Source: Halomicrobium urmianum (lineage in GTDB: Archaea; Halobacteriota; Halobacteria; Halobacteriales; Haloarculaceae). Taken from it: 64,000 nucleotides of DNA. Numbering within the stretch: position 1 is the first letter of the stretch; each line of letters opens with the position of its first letter. Under the pieces are notes generated by a model. The model saw only the letters and a list, made by a program, of their open reading frames with translations. It did no database searches and was not told where the DNA came from. The stretch spans positions 2,170,001 to 2,234,000 of the forward strand of contig NZ_CP084090.1 in the NCBI RefSeq assembly GCF_020217425.1. Reading direction: 5' to 3'. Positions 47,868-56,355 of this stretch are shown here, in pieces. Both the position numbers and the translations under genes were made by a program.

Positions 47868-48072
47868 GAGCGAGAGTCAATCCAACTCCAGCACCGAGGA
47901 CCTGAGCGACCTCTTCGTCTCCGTCACGGGCGACGACTCCGTCACGGAGCGCCAGGAAGAGGACCAGACCAACCGTGAGGTCGCCGAAGAGGAGGTGATC
48001 GACGTCGACGACGGCCTCGACGACGCCGTCGAGGGTGCCGAGATCGGGACCGTCGGCGACCCGTCGGCCTGA
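47866..48072 (+). CDS. Small highly acidic protein of unknown function
   Basis: The 68-residue protein starts MSESQSNSSTEDLSDLFVSV and consists largely of Asp, Glu, Ser and Thr, with TGDDSVTERQEEDQTNREVA and a final acidic stretch. It has no cysteine, membrane or signal features and is probably disordered. Function unknown. A good TATA box and the palindrome above support transcription. Confidence 0.6.
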   Translation: MSESQSNSSTEDLSDLFVSVTGDDSVTERQEEDQTNREVAEEEVIDVDDGLDDAVEGAEIGTVGDPSA

Positions 48073-48320
48073 CGGCGACGGATGTGAACCGACGGCGAAT
48101 CGACCGCACGCCGTCGTGCGGCCGCGTCGGCCCGCCCGTCACCTGACGGGACGCGTCGCGGACACCCGTCGCTTCTGCCCGCGCATCGACACCGGGACGT
48201 CGGCCACCCCTGACTGGTCACGACGTCCTGATCAGGCGACTGACCGCGAAGCCCCAGTTACGGCGGTCGTACCCGCCGATGCGACCGGGAACACTTGGGG
48301 CTGGCGCTCGATGTGTCAGT

Positions 48321-49370
48321 ATGGTATCGGATCCCTCCGACCGGTGTGGGTTCCGTCTGAACGTCGGCGTCGACGGCGCCGGCCCGGACGAGCCCTGCGA
48401 CCGACCGACGTGGGAGGACCACGACCACTGCATCTGGCACGCCGAGGTCGACGGCAAGACGCGCGATCAACTCGAGGACGCCCGGTCCGATGGTGAAGAC
48501 GGCCTGAACGGCGCGTACCTCCGGGAGGCGTCGCTCGTCGGCGTCGACTGGTTCGCCGACGCGTCGCTGATCGGTGCGGACTTTTCGGGCGCCACGCTCA
48601 TCGACACAGACTTCTCCGGTTCGGATCTCACGCTGGCGACGCTGACGGACGCGAACGGGATCAACGCGGACTTCTCCGGTGCGAACCTGGAAGGCGCGAT
48701 CTTCACGAACGCCGACCTCCGGCGCGCGAACCTGCTGGACGCCTACCTCAACGACGCGGTGCTCACCGACGTCCACATCGGCGAGGAGACCGAGTTCGGC
48801 GATCTGTCCATCTACGAGCGCGAGACCGCCGAACCCGGGTTCGGGAACAACCACCCGCTGGAGGCCGCGTCGTGGACCTACCGCGAACTCCAGCAGCTCT
48901 ACCGCGACAACGCGCTCCCGAAACTGGCCCGCCGGAGCTACAACCTCGAGAAGGACGCCCGACGCCGGCTCGCCTGGACGCAACGCGACTACGGGAACGC
49001 GATCAAGTGGGAGGTCTCGCGGTGGGTGATGCACTACGGCTCCAGCCCATACCGCGTCCTCGGCGTCTCGCTGTCCGTGATCGTGATCTGCGCGCTCCTC
49101 TTCCCGCTCACCGGCGGGATTCAGGAGACGCAGGGCGGACAGGCCATCACCTACACGATCGAAGACCCCGAGGCGACGCCGCTCTGGTGGACGGCCGAGA
49201 TCCTCTACAAGAGCCTCTACTTCAGCATGATCACGTTCGCCACGCTCGGGTACGGCGACATCCAGCCCGTCGGCCCCTACGCCCGCATGCTCGCCGCCGT
49301 CGAGACCATCATCGGCTCCCTGCTGTCGGCGATCCTCGTGTTCGTGCTCACACGAATCGTCACCTGGTGA
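48321..49370 (+). CDS. Pentapeptide-repeat protein fused to an ion-channel pore
   Basis: The 349-residue protein opens with a Cys/His cluster (RCGFRLNVGV, PCDRPTWEDHDHCIWHAE) that could bind zinc. About 18 pentapeptide repeats (residues about 62-155: YLREASLVGVDWFADASLIG, ADFSGATLIDTDFSGSDLTL) form a right-handed beta helix. A linker precedes a first membrane span near residues 243-265 (VLGVSLSVIVICALLFPLTG), a pore loop with selectivity filter TFATLGYGD (residues 305-313), and a last span ending in VTW. Such a 2TM pore should conduct K+ and assemble as a tetramer, with the cytoplasmic helix part as its regulator. Confidence 0.88.
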   Translation: MVSDPSDRCGFRLNVGVDGAGPDEPCDRPTWEDHDHCIWHAEVDGKTRDQLEDARSDGEDGLNGAYLREASLVGVDWFADASLIGADFSGATLIDTDFSGSDLTLATLTDANGINADFSGANLEGAIFTNADLRRANLLDAYLNDAVLTDVHIGEETEFGDLSIYERETAEPGFGNNHPLEAASWTYRELQQLYRDNALPKLARRSYNLEKDARRRLAWTQRDYGNAIKWEVSRWVMHYGSSPYRVLGVSLSVIVICALLFPLTGGIQETQGGQAITYTIEDPEATPLWWTAEILYKSLYFSMITFATLGYGDIQPVGPYARMLAAVETIIGSLLSAILVFVLTRIVTW

Positions 49371-49589
49371 ACGTTCCACGTTGTCGCCACTTTGCCCCAG
49401 GTTTCGAGTGGAGAACCACGACGAGCGGTGGCCGAAAGCGGCCGCCTCCCTGCGATTCACCGATCATTGCGTCTCCCGATCGCCAGTGAGGTACGCCACG
49501 GTTCGCTCCCCGTTTGCCAGTTCAGAGAACCGTCGCTTCACTCAGGAGATCCCTCTCTCACGGTTCCCTGCGGTCACCGCTCGCATATA
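49371..49589. other. Intergenic stretch without a recognisable gene
   Basis: About 220 bases lie between the channel gene and a nested hairpin. Open frames are present but give no recognisable family. It may contain decayed mobile-element sequence continuous with the IS end further right. Confidence 0.35.
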
Positions 49590-49634
49590 GGAGGTTCTCA
49601 CGCCGCTCACTGCGTTCGCGGCGGTCAAACCTCC
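49590..49634. repeat. Nested hairpin with the 11-base loop TCACTGCGTTC
   Basis: An outer stem GGAGGTT/AACCTCC (49590-49596 and 49628-49634) encloses an inner stem CGCCGC/GCGGCG around TCACTGCGTTC (49601-49623). The loop is identical to that at 44483-44493. Confidence 0.7.
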
Positions 49635-49639
49635 CTACA

Positions 49640-49887
49640 GCGTCAGAGACGTTCCTGCAGCGGCACGCAGACCAGACAGCCAGGCCGATGGCTCGGCCCC
49701 GTGCGGTTCGAGTGGAATGACCACCGATGGTCGGAGTCACCACACTCTCCCGTGAGGGTCAGTCCCAAAGAACAGCGCACAGACATCAGTACCGTCCACA
49801 GTGACGGGAATGTTGCCTCCGAGGATTCGTAGACTAACTAAGACTCCCACGGAGGAAACCCCGTCGTGAACGACGGGGAGGATGTCA
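49640..49887 (+). mobile_element. Remnant of an IS200/IS605 (TnpB-type) element: right end with guide-RNA-like hairpin
   Basis: The sequence CCTCC-rich leader plus CCCCGTCG-TGAA-CGACGGGG (49859-49878) followed by AGGATGTCA is the characteristic right end of haloarchaeal IS1341/TnpB elements, as I recall it. A short open frame ending at 49832 about 20 bases before the hairpin (last residues STVHSDGNVASEDS) may be the decayed C terminus of a TnpB-like protein. No intact tnpA or tnpB is present. The right end overlaps the stop codon of the ABCE1 gene. Confidence 0.5.
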
Positions 49888-51714
49888 TGGCGCGTAGTAG
49901 TACTCCCCGTCCCGCTTCTGTTGCTTGTCCAGCTGCGAGCCGGGCTTGTTGATCCGGGGCCGGCCGGTTCGCTCGTCGCGGCGGAAGGTGACGTCGAGGT
50001 TCGCGAGGAACTCGTTCATGCCCTCGCGCATGCCGACGGGCGGGCTGGCCTGCCCGCGCTTCGCGGGTTCGCCGTCGAAGACCAGCAGGCGATCGGACAG
50101 CAGGTCGATCATGTAGATGTCGTGGTCGATGACCATCGCCGTGGCGTCGTTGTTCTCGGCGTAGCGGCGGATGGCGTCGGTGGCGAGCACGCGCTGCTCG
50201 ACGTCAAGGTGCGCGGAGGGCTCGTCCAGCAGGTAGAGGTCGGCGTCCTTCGAGAGGCAGGCCGCGATGGCGACCCGCTGGCGCTCCCCGCCGGAGAGGT
50301 CGGTGAGATCCTGCTCCATCACCCGCTCCAGCTGGAGGGGCTTGGCGATCTCCGTGTTCCAGTAGGAGCTCCCGAAGTCGTCGGTGATCGACGAGAGGAA
50401 CGCGTCGACCCGCATCGGCTGGTCGATCTCGATGTACTGGGGCTTGTAGGCGATGTCGAGGTCGGCGTCGACCTCGCCCTCGTCGGGTTCGAGGCGGCCG
50501 GCCAGCAGCTTCGCGAACGTGGACTTGCCGATCCCGTTCGGGCCGACCACGCCCAGCACTTCGCTCTCGCGGATGTTGCCGCCCTCCACCTCCAGCGAGA
50601 ACTCGCCCTCGCCGTAGGACTTCGACAGGTCCGGGTACTCGATGACCACGTCGCCGGCAGACACCTGCCGTGGGGCGTGCTCCTCGAACTCGATCTCCTG
50701 CTGGCGAAAGCGCATGTTCTCGTTCTCGAGGTAGCCCGAGAGGTACTCGTTGATCCCGTTCTTCGTGGACTTCGGGCTCGTGATGATACCGTACGCGCCC
50801 GGCTCACCGTAGGCGACGTGTAGCGCGTCGGCCAGCAGGTCGAGGATGGCGAGGTCGTGCTCGACGACGAGCATCGAGCGGTCCTCCTCCTCGGCCAGCT
50901 CCTGAATCAGCCGCGCGGCGGTCATCCGCTGGCCGATGTCCAGGTAGGGCGTGATCTCGTCGAGGAAGTAGAAGTCGGCGTCCCGCGCCAGCGTGGCGAC
51001 CAGCGCGACCCGCTGGAGTTCGCCCCCGGAGAGGTTGTCGACGTCGTTGTCGACGACGGGGGCGATGCCGACCCGCTCGATCAGGTCGTCGAGCGCCCCG
51101 CGCTCGTCCGTGGACTCCAGCAGCTGGCGGGTGGTCCCGTCGAACTGGTCGGGGATCTGGTCGACGTACTGGGGCTTGCGAGCGACGGTGACGTCGCCGT
51201 CCCGGAGCTCCTCGAGGTAGCCCTGCAGTTCGGTGCCGCGGTACTCCTCGAGCACGGCCTCCCAGGACGGCTCGTCGTCGAACCGACCGAGGTTGGGGGT
51301 CAGCTCGTCGGCCAGGATGTGGACGGCCGTCGTCTTCCCGATGCCGTTCGGCCCGAGGATGCCCGTCACGCGGCCCTCCTGGGGCGCGGGGAGGCCGTAC
51401 AGCGCGAAGGTGTTCTCCCCGTAGCGGTGGACGGGCTCGTCCTGCAGTTCCTGGGGCAGGTTGATGATCTCAATGGCGTCGAACGGGCACTTCTCGACGC
51501 AGATTCCGCAGGACTCGCCCAGACAGATCTCCTCGGAGATGCTTATCTGCTCGGGCGTGCCGTCGAACTCCTCGCCCTCCTCGAAGCGCTCGTCGCGCGT
51601 GACGATGCACTCCTTGCCCGTCCGGTTGGGCGGGCAGAAGTTCGCGCACTCGTAGTTACACCGGTCGGGCTGGCACCGATCGAGGTCGACGACGGCGATG
51701 CTATCCTCTGCCAT
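49885..51714 (-). CDS. abce1: Ribosome recycling ATPase ABCE1/Rli1
   Basis: The 609-residue protein has two N-terminal [4Fe-4S] motifs (CQPDRCNYECANFC with a following Cys; CLGESCGICVEKCP). A first ABC domain carries GILGPNGIGKTTAVHIL and LSGGELQRVALVATLA, and a second has GVVGPNGIGKSTFAKLL and LSGGERQRVAIAACL, both with a hinge. ABCE1 splits ribosomes after termination. It is the second gene of an operon, three bases after the stop of the EMC6-like gene read in transcript order. Its TGA stop coincides with the last bases of the mobile-element right end (49885-49887), so the insertion replaced or preserved the natural stop exactly. Confidence 0.97.
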   Translation of the reverse strand: MAEDSIAVVDLDRCQPDRCNYECANFCPPNRTGKECIVTRDERFEEGEEFDGTPEQISISEEICLGESCGICVEKCPFDAIEIINLPQELQDEPVHRYGENTFALYGLPAPQEGRVTGILGPNGIGKTTAVHILADELTPNLGRFDDEPSWEAVLEEYRGTELQGYLEELRDGDVTVARKPQYVDQIPDQFDGTTRQLLESTDERGALDDLIERVGIAPVVDNDVDNLSGGELQRVALVATLARDADFYFLDEITPYLDIGQRMTAARLIQELAEEEDRSMLVVEHDLAILDLLADALHVAYGEPGAYGIITSPKSTKNGINEYLSGYLENENMRFRQQEIEFEEHAPRQVSAGDVVIEYPDLSKSYGEGEFSLEVEGGNIRESEVLGVVGPNGIGKSTFAKLLAGRLEPDEGEVDADLDIAYKPQYIEIDQPMRVDAFLSSITDDFGSSYWNTEIAKPLQLERVMEQDLTDLSGGERQRVAIAACLSKDADLYLLDEPSAHLDVEQRVLATDAIRRYAENNDATAMVIDHDIYMIDLLSDRLLVFDGEPAKRGQASPPVGMREGMNEFLANLDVTFRRDERTGRPRINKPGSQLDKQQKRDGEYYYAP

Positions 51715-51716
51715 CG

Positions 51717-52016
51717 TTAGATCTGGGTGGTCGTCAGCAGGATTCCCCAGGAGACGAACCAGAGCGCGAACGTCATGAACGCGACGTAGAGGTAGTCCTT
51801 CGTGGAGAAGTCCTCGACGTCGACGCCGATCAGCCGCAGGATCGGGAACTGCGCGATGATCGCTGCCGCCAGAACCACGAGCCCGAGGTTGTCACCCGGG
51901 CCGGCGGCGACCATGCTGGCGGCGACACCGGCGGACAGCCCGCCGATGGCCGCCACCGTCGTCACCGTGAGCCCGCGCAAGTGGGGGCTCATTCCCTCGA
52001 CCGTGTCCGTAGCCAT
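51717..52016 (-). CDS. EMC6-like membrane protein
   Basis: The 99-residue protein has three hydrophobic segments (about residues 19-37, 43-61 and 78-96), with GLSAGVAASMVAAGPGDNLG between the first two and FSTKDYLYVAFMTFALWFVS in the third. It matches the archaeal EMC6-like family by size and motif. EMC6 acts with EMC3/YidC-type insertases in membrane-protein insertion. It precedes ABCE1 directly, linking ribosome recycling with membrane-protein biogenesis. Confidence 0.8.
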   Translation of the reverse strand: MATDTVEGMSPHLRGLTVTTVAAIGGLSAGVAASMVAAGPGDNLGLVVLAAAIIAQFPILRLIGVDVEDFSTKDYLYVAFMTFALWFVSWGILLTTTQI

Positions 52017-52128
52017 GGTCCAAGGTCGGCCACCCGGGACCAAAAGCCGCCCGGTTCTGTCGCCGCGCGAGCGCGCCCGCCGCCGCTCCATCCCCGGACG
52101 CGACGGCCGCCTCGCCGCCTCACTCCTC

Positions 52129-52140
52129 AATCTTTATTGC
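52129..52140 (+). promoter_or_regulatory. TATA box of the winged-helix gene at 52164
   Basis: AATCTTTATTGC is centred 29 bases before the ATG, a leaderless arrangement. Confidence 0.6.
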
Positions 52141-52163
52141 GAACGCGCAACTCGTACCACGTG

Positions 52164-52430
52164 ATGACCGAATCCGACGGGGAGGCCCTCGCAGACCTTC
52201 CGCCGAGCGCGAAGCTCGTGTACAAGGTTCTGGAGTACGACGGCCCACTCACCCAGAAGGGGATCGTCGAGGAGTCGATGCTCTCTGCGCGGACTGTCCG
52301 CTACGCGCTCGAACGGCTGGACGAGGTAGGCGTCATCGAGGAGGACGTCTACTTCGCCGACGCCCGACAGAACCTCTACGAGATCAGCGAGCCCCCTGCC
52401 GAGCAGGCCGACGCCGCCGTCTCCGACTAA
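52164..52430 (+). CDS. MarR-like winged-helix regulator
   Basis: The 88-residue protein is almost only a winged helix: PPSAKLVYKVLEYDGPLTQK, then SMLSARTVRYALERLDEVGV as recognition helix and VYFADARQNLYEI as wing. It has no ligand domain, so it may be a basal regulator or a helper of another factor. It stands alone, divergent from the EMC6/ABCE1 operon with about 150 bases between the starts. Confidence 0.8.
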   Translation: MTESDGEALADLPPSAKLVYKVLEYDGPLTQKGIVEESMLSARTVRYALERLDEVGVIEEDVYFADARQNLYEISEPPAEQADAAVSD

Positions 52431-52600
52431 CAGGACTGTCGTAGCCGCGCTCCCCCGCTCTTTCTGCCCTCCCGCTCCGGGCGTCTCCTCCGTCCGATCC
52501 CGGACCGACTCCGATCACTCGACCCACTGCTCGTCGCCGCCACTTGCCCGATACCTGCCACCCCCGGCCACGGTAAGGGCGTCCGGCGCGTAGCGGGCAC

Positions 52601-53560
52601 ATGGTCACGCTCGACGACCGGGACACCGCGACGCTCTGGCGGCTCCGCCGGGGCGACGCCGACGTGGGAACGCTGGCCGAGACGGTCCGGTGCGACCCCT
52701 CGCCCCTCCAGGACCGGCTGGCCGAACTCGCGGACAACGGGCTGGTCGCCGCCGTCGACGGCGGGTATCGCATCACCAGCGACGGCGAGCGCGTCCTCGC
52801 GGCCAGCGGGACGGGAGCCGACGACGACCGGATCGACACGTCGCCGGACGTCGAGCAACGGATCGAGTCGTTCGCCCTCCGGGCCGACAGGGAGGCTGCT
52901 GTCCGGTCGGCCTTCGCCGTCCTCCACTACTGGGGCGACGCTACCCGGGGGGAGATCATCGACGCCGTCTACAGCGAGGACCCCGCCGGCTACGAGACGC
53001 GCGACGAATGGTGGGGCGAGGGCGTCCGCGCGAACGAAGCGAGTGCGGGCTCAGAAGACGACCAGCGGGAGTCTTCTGGCGTTCGAGAGTACCTGGCCGA
53101 CCTCCCCACCGTCGATCCGCCGGACTCGCCCGACGCGCCCGGTGCCACGTGGCGCTACGAGGGGACGCCGACCGTCGCGGAACTGACCGACGATGGCCGC
53201 GTCCTCCTCGAACGAGCGGTGACGCCCTTCAGCGCCCGGTTCGCCGTCGAGCGGCTGGACCTGTCCGACGACGAGCGAGCGGCGGTCCGGGCCGCCGTCG
53301 ACTGGCTCGTCCGCGAGGGCGAGAGCGACGCCGAGGGGATCGCGGACGCGGTGTTCGGCAACTATCCCGCAGGTCACGACTCGCCGGAGAAGTGGTGGGC
53401 CAGTTGCGTCGAGCCCGCGTTCGAGGCGATACCGGGCGTCCAACGTGCGGACAGCGAAGAGGAGCGGTGGCGCTATCGGCAGCGGTCGATCGGCCGGACG
53501 TCGACCGATCCCGGCGCGGGCCTGCCCGACGAGTCGCTGGCGTCGGACGAGGACCCGTGA
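52601..53560 (+). CDS. Winged-helix protein with an internal duplication
   Basis: The 319-residue protein begins with a DNA-binding winged helix (LDDRDTATLWRLRRGDADVG, CDPSPLQDRLAELADNGLVA). Two copies of a domain follow: residues about 96-186 and 224-296, each starting REAAVRS/RAAVRA, holding PAGYETRDEWW or PAGHDSPEKWW and ending in WRY. I do not recognise the duplicated domain; its helices and WW pair suggest a protein-protein or DNA contact module. No membrane or signal features are seen. Confidence 0.7.
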   Translation: MVTLDDRDTATLWRLRRGDADVGTLAETVRCDPSPLQDRLAELADNGLVAAVDGGYRITSDGERVLAASGTGADDDRIDTSPDVEQRIESFALRADREAAVRSAFAVLHYWGDATRGEIIDAVYSEDPAGYETRDEWWGEGVRANEASAGSEDDQRESSGVREYLADLPTVDPPDSPDAPGATWRYEGTPTVAELTDDGRVLLERAVTPFSARFAVERLDLSDDERAAVRAAVDWLVREGESDAEGIADAVFGNYPAGHDSPEKWWASCVEPAFEAIPGVQRADSEEERWRYRQRSIGRTSTDPGAGLPDESLASDEDP

Positions 53561-53625
53561 CGGGATCTGTGTCCGCGTTTACAGGCTGTCGAGGTGAATG
53601 CCCCGAGGCTTGACCCCGAGGCGGT

Positions 53626-54357
53626 TCACGACGACTTCGCCACGACTTCTCCGTCGTGCTCGACGACGACGGTCTCCGGTTCCGAAGACACCGATCCGGA
53701 CATCTCGTATTCGAGCTGGTTCTCGAGGGTACACACGGTCCCCTCTGGTGGGGCGGCCGTGGCCACCGACAGCGTCAGCCGTCCATTGTGATACGTGACG
53801 TCGTCCAGCAACGCGTCGTAACACGTCCCAATCTGAATTGTCCCGTCGACGGAGACGTCGGTTCCGTCGACGCGAACGGTGGCGTCGTTCTCTGTACCGA
53901 CACTCGAATCGGTGATACGGAAGCCGAAGCCCGATACCTGGAGTTCGTGGACTACCTCGACCTCTGCGGGCTCGCTCGTCGTGGCTACCGTCACCTCGTA
54001 GTCGACTGCGGAGGCCGTCGTCCCCCTCCGACTGCGAGTCCGCCGACTGACGCCCGACTCGTCTTCGTTGAATCCGGCCACCACGGTCAGTACGCCGTCG
54101 TCGAGCGACGCCGCGAAGTCGGTCAGCTCGACCGGATCGTTCGTCGGTCCGGTGACGGTCCCGGTCACGGTAATCGTCCGTCCGTCGTCCGACCTGGAGA
54201 CGTCGTAGCCGTCGTACTGTGCCACACTGGGTCCCCACGTGGCAAACTCGACGGAGGCCTCGGACTTTGTGGCGGTCCGGCGCGCCGACGCAGCACTGGT
54301 CGCACCGAGGAGGGCTGTACTGGCGAGGGTCCGCTTCAGGAAGTTACGGCGTTGCAT
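53626..54357 (-). CDS. Tat-exported beta-rich protein of unknown function
   Basis: The 243-residue protein starts MQRRNFLKRTLASTALLGAT, a Tat signal, with cleavage probably near SAASA. The mature part has Thr/Ser-rich beta strands and a possible disulfide (GTCYDALL and GTVCTLENQ), so it is predicted to be folded and exported. No family or anchor is recognised. An AT-rich promoter (54385-54395) lies upstream, in a stretch that is strikingly A/T-rich for this genome. Confidence 0.7.
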   Translation of the reverse strand: MQRRNFLKRTLASTALLGATSAASARRTATKSEASVEFATWGPSVAQYDGYDVSRSDDGRTITVTGTVTGPTNDPVELTDFAASLDDGVLTVVAGFNEDESGVSRRTRSRRGTTASAVDYEVTVATTSEPAEVEVVHELQVSGFGFRITDSSVGTENDATVRVDGTDVSVDGTIQIGTCYDALLDDVTYHNGRLTLSVATAAPPEGTVCTLENQLEYEMSGSVSSEPETVVVEHDGEVVAKSS

Positions 54358-54384
54358 CAGATTAATCAATATACGAGTTGTAAC

Positions 54385-54395
54385 AAATATATTTA
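54385..54395 (-). promoter_or_regulatory. TATA box of the Tat-exported protein gene
   Basis: On the minus strand, AAATATATTTG is centred 33 bases before the ATG at 54357. It lies in a 45-base AT-rich patch. Confidence 0.55.
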
Positions 54396-54483
54396 CATTA
54401 CGCCCGCGCATCACGAATTGCGAATCGGAAGCGGTGGATCTGCTACCCGACGGCGAGACGAGCCGTCCCGCGTCGCGCGGCCG

Positions 54484-56355
54484 TCACGACGGGACGACGC
54501 TGATCGTCTTCCCGCGGTCGATGGCCTGTTCGAGTTCCTCGGCGATGGCGCTCCCGCGTGAGACCTGGATCTCGCCGCCGCGGGAGACGGTGGCGGTGAA
54601 CAGGTAGTCGCCGTCGGCCTGCACCTCGACGGTGTCGCCCTCGTGGCCGTCCATCGGGACGACGACGTGGCGGGAGGTGACCTCCGGCGTGACGGTCTGG
54701 CTGGCCTGACCGCCGCTGGGACCGCCGCCGCTGGGACCGCCGCCGCCGGCACCGCCGCCACCGGTCGAGGGTTTCTCCGAGAGCGTGCGGACGTCGATGT
54801 CGATGCCGAGGCGGTTCTCGACGTCAGAGATGCGGCCGCCGCCCTTGCCGATCACGCGGGAGATGTCGTCGTCCTCGACCCACACGACGGCGGTGTCGGA
54901 GCCCTTCAGCTCGACCTCGACGTGGCCGTGGGCGATCGACCGGATCTCCCGCTCGATCTCCTGCTTGGCGATGCGGTCGACGCCGGTGTCGCGGCCGTTG
55001 CCCTCGCCCTCGTCCAGCGGGACGGTGACGACTTGGCGGTTGAACGTGTAGATCTCGTAGGCGGGCTTGCCGGTCTCGAAGTCGCTGACGAGGATGACCG
55101 GCCGGGCCAGGTCCTCCTCCATGAGCCCCTGCGGGACCTTGACCTCCGTCGTCACGTCGTAGACGGTGTCGACCTCGCCGGCCTCGATGTAGACGACGGT
55201 GTCGACGACCTGCGGGATGAGGCCGAGTTCGACCCGGCCGATCAGCCGCTGGAGCGCGTCGATGCCGCGGGTGGCGTGGACGACGCCGACCATGCCGACG
55301 CCGGCCAGGCGCATGTCGGCGAACACCTCGAAGTCGTCGGTCTTGCGGACCTCGTCGTAGATGGTGTAGTCCGGCCGGACCATCAGCAGCGAGTCGGCGG
55401 TCTTTGCCATCGAGCCGCCCAGTTCCGTGTACTGGGTGATCTCGTCGCCGACCTGCAGGTCGCGGGGCTTCTCCATGGTCTTGACGGCGAAGCCCTCGTC
55501 GGCGAGGAACTCGCCGACCGCCTGCGCGAAGGTGGACTTGCCGGCCCCGGGCGACCCCGAGATCAGGACGCCGCGCTGGCGCTCCAGCAGGCGCTCCTGC
55601 AGTTCGTCGGCGTGCTCGTAGTCCTCCATCGTGGTCTTGACGATGGGGCGGACCGCGGTGATCTCCAGCGCGTCGGCGAAGGGCGGGCGGGCGATGGCGA
55701 TCCGCATGTCGCGGAACTGGACGATGGTCATGCCCGGTTCGTCTAGTTCGACGAAGCCGTCGGGGCTGGCGCGGGCGCCCTCCTCGATGTTTGCGGCGTA
55801 CTCGCGGATCTCCGCCTCGTCAGCGGGATCGTCGCGGATGGGCTGGTACTCCATGTCGCCGATCGAACCCCGCTTGGCGTGGGGTCGCATGCCGGCCCTG
55901 AGGTGGACGCTCATCGTCCCCTCGTCGAAGAAGTTCTCGATGGTCAGCCGCTCGAAGTCCCGCACTCGCGGCTCGATGTACTCGACGTCGAGGCCCTTCG
56001 ACTGGGCCACCTCCGCCTGGACGTCGTCGCTGGTGACCAGCGCCGCGCCGCGGTCGGCGGCGACGTCCCGGATCAGCGCGTCGATCTCGCCCTCGCCGGC
56101 CTCGCGCTTCTCGACTGCGTCCGGGCGGCGGCCGACGTACTCGACCTCGATCTCGTCCTCGTCGGACAGGTCGACCAGGCGCTGGAGCTCCTCCAGCCCC
56201 TCCCAGCCGGTCTCCCGGCCGTCGTTGGCCTGGGACTCCAGTTCGCCCACGACGGCTTCGGGAACGACCACGGTGGCGCCCGCGAACTCGCCGGACTCCA
56301 CGCGCTCGGACACGCGACCGTCGATGATCACGCTCGTGTCCGGTACGATTTCCAT
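54484..56355 (-). CDS. PIN-domain, secretion-type ATPase and KH-domain protein (PINc/VapC-family ATPase)
   Basis: The 623-residue protein has an N-terminal PIN nuclease-like domain (MEIVPDTSVIIDGRVSE; conserved Asp/Glu clusters). A PilT/GspE-type ATPase with Walker A LISGSPGAGKSTFAQAV near residue 275 and Walker B YTIYDEVRKTDDFE follows, then a KH-like domain with the GKGGGRISDVENRLG loop and a Gly/Pro linker. This architecture is conserved in most Euryarchaeota. It probably acts on RNA, perhaps in tRNA or rRNA quality control, but the role is not established. Confidence 0.9.
   Translation of the reverse strand: MEIVPDTSVIIDGRVSERVESGEFAGATVVVPEAVVGELESQANDGRETGWEGLEELQRLVDLSDEDEIEVEYVGRRPDAVEKREAGEGEIDALIRDVAADRGAALVTSDDVQAEVAQSKGLDVEYIEPRVRDFERLTIENFFDEGTMSVHLRAGMRPHAKRGSIGDMEYQPIRDDPADEAEIREYAANIEEGARASPDGFVELDEPGMTIVQFRDMRIAIARPPFADALEITAVRPIVKTTMEDYEHADELQERLLERQRGVLISGSPGAGKSTFAQAVGEFLADEGFAVKTMEKPRDLQVGDEITQYTELGGSMAKTADSLLMVRPDYTIYDEVRKTDDFEVFADMRLAGVGMVGVVHATRGIDALQRLIGRVELGLIPQVVDTVVYIEAGEVDTVYDVTTEVKVPQGLMEEDLARPVILVSDFETGKPAYEIYTFNRQVVTVPLDEGEGNGRDTGVDRIAKQEIEREIRSIAHGHVEVELKGSDTAVVWVEDDDISRVIGKGGGRISDVENRLGIDIDVRTLSEKPSTGGGGAGGGGPSGGGPSGGQASQTVTPEVTSRHVVVPMDGHEGDTVEVQADGDYLFTATVSRGGEIQVSRGSAIAEELEQAIDRGKTISVVPS

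Noticed and set aside
49700-49760. Possible tRNA because of a GGTTCGAGT-like T-arm word near 49723
   Set aside because: No matching acceptor stem, anticodon arm or CCA-side pairing could be built around it; it lies in the IS remnant.
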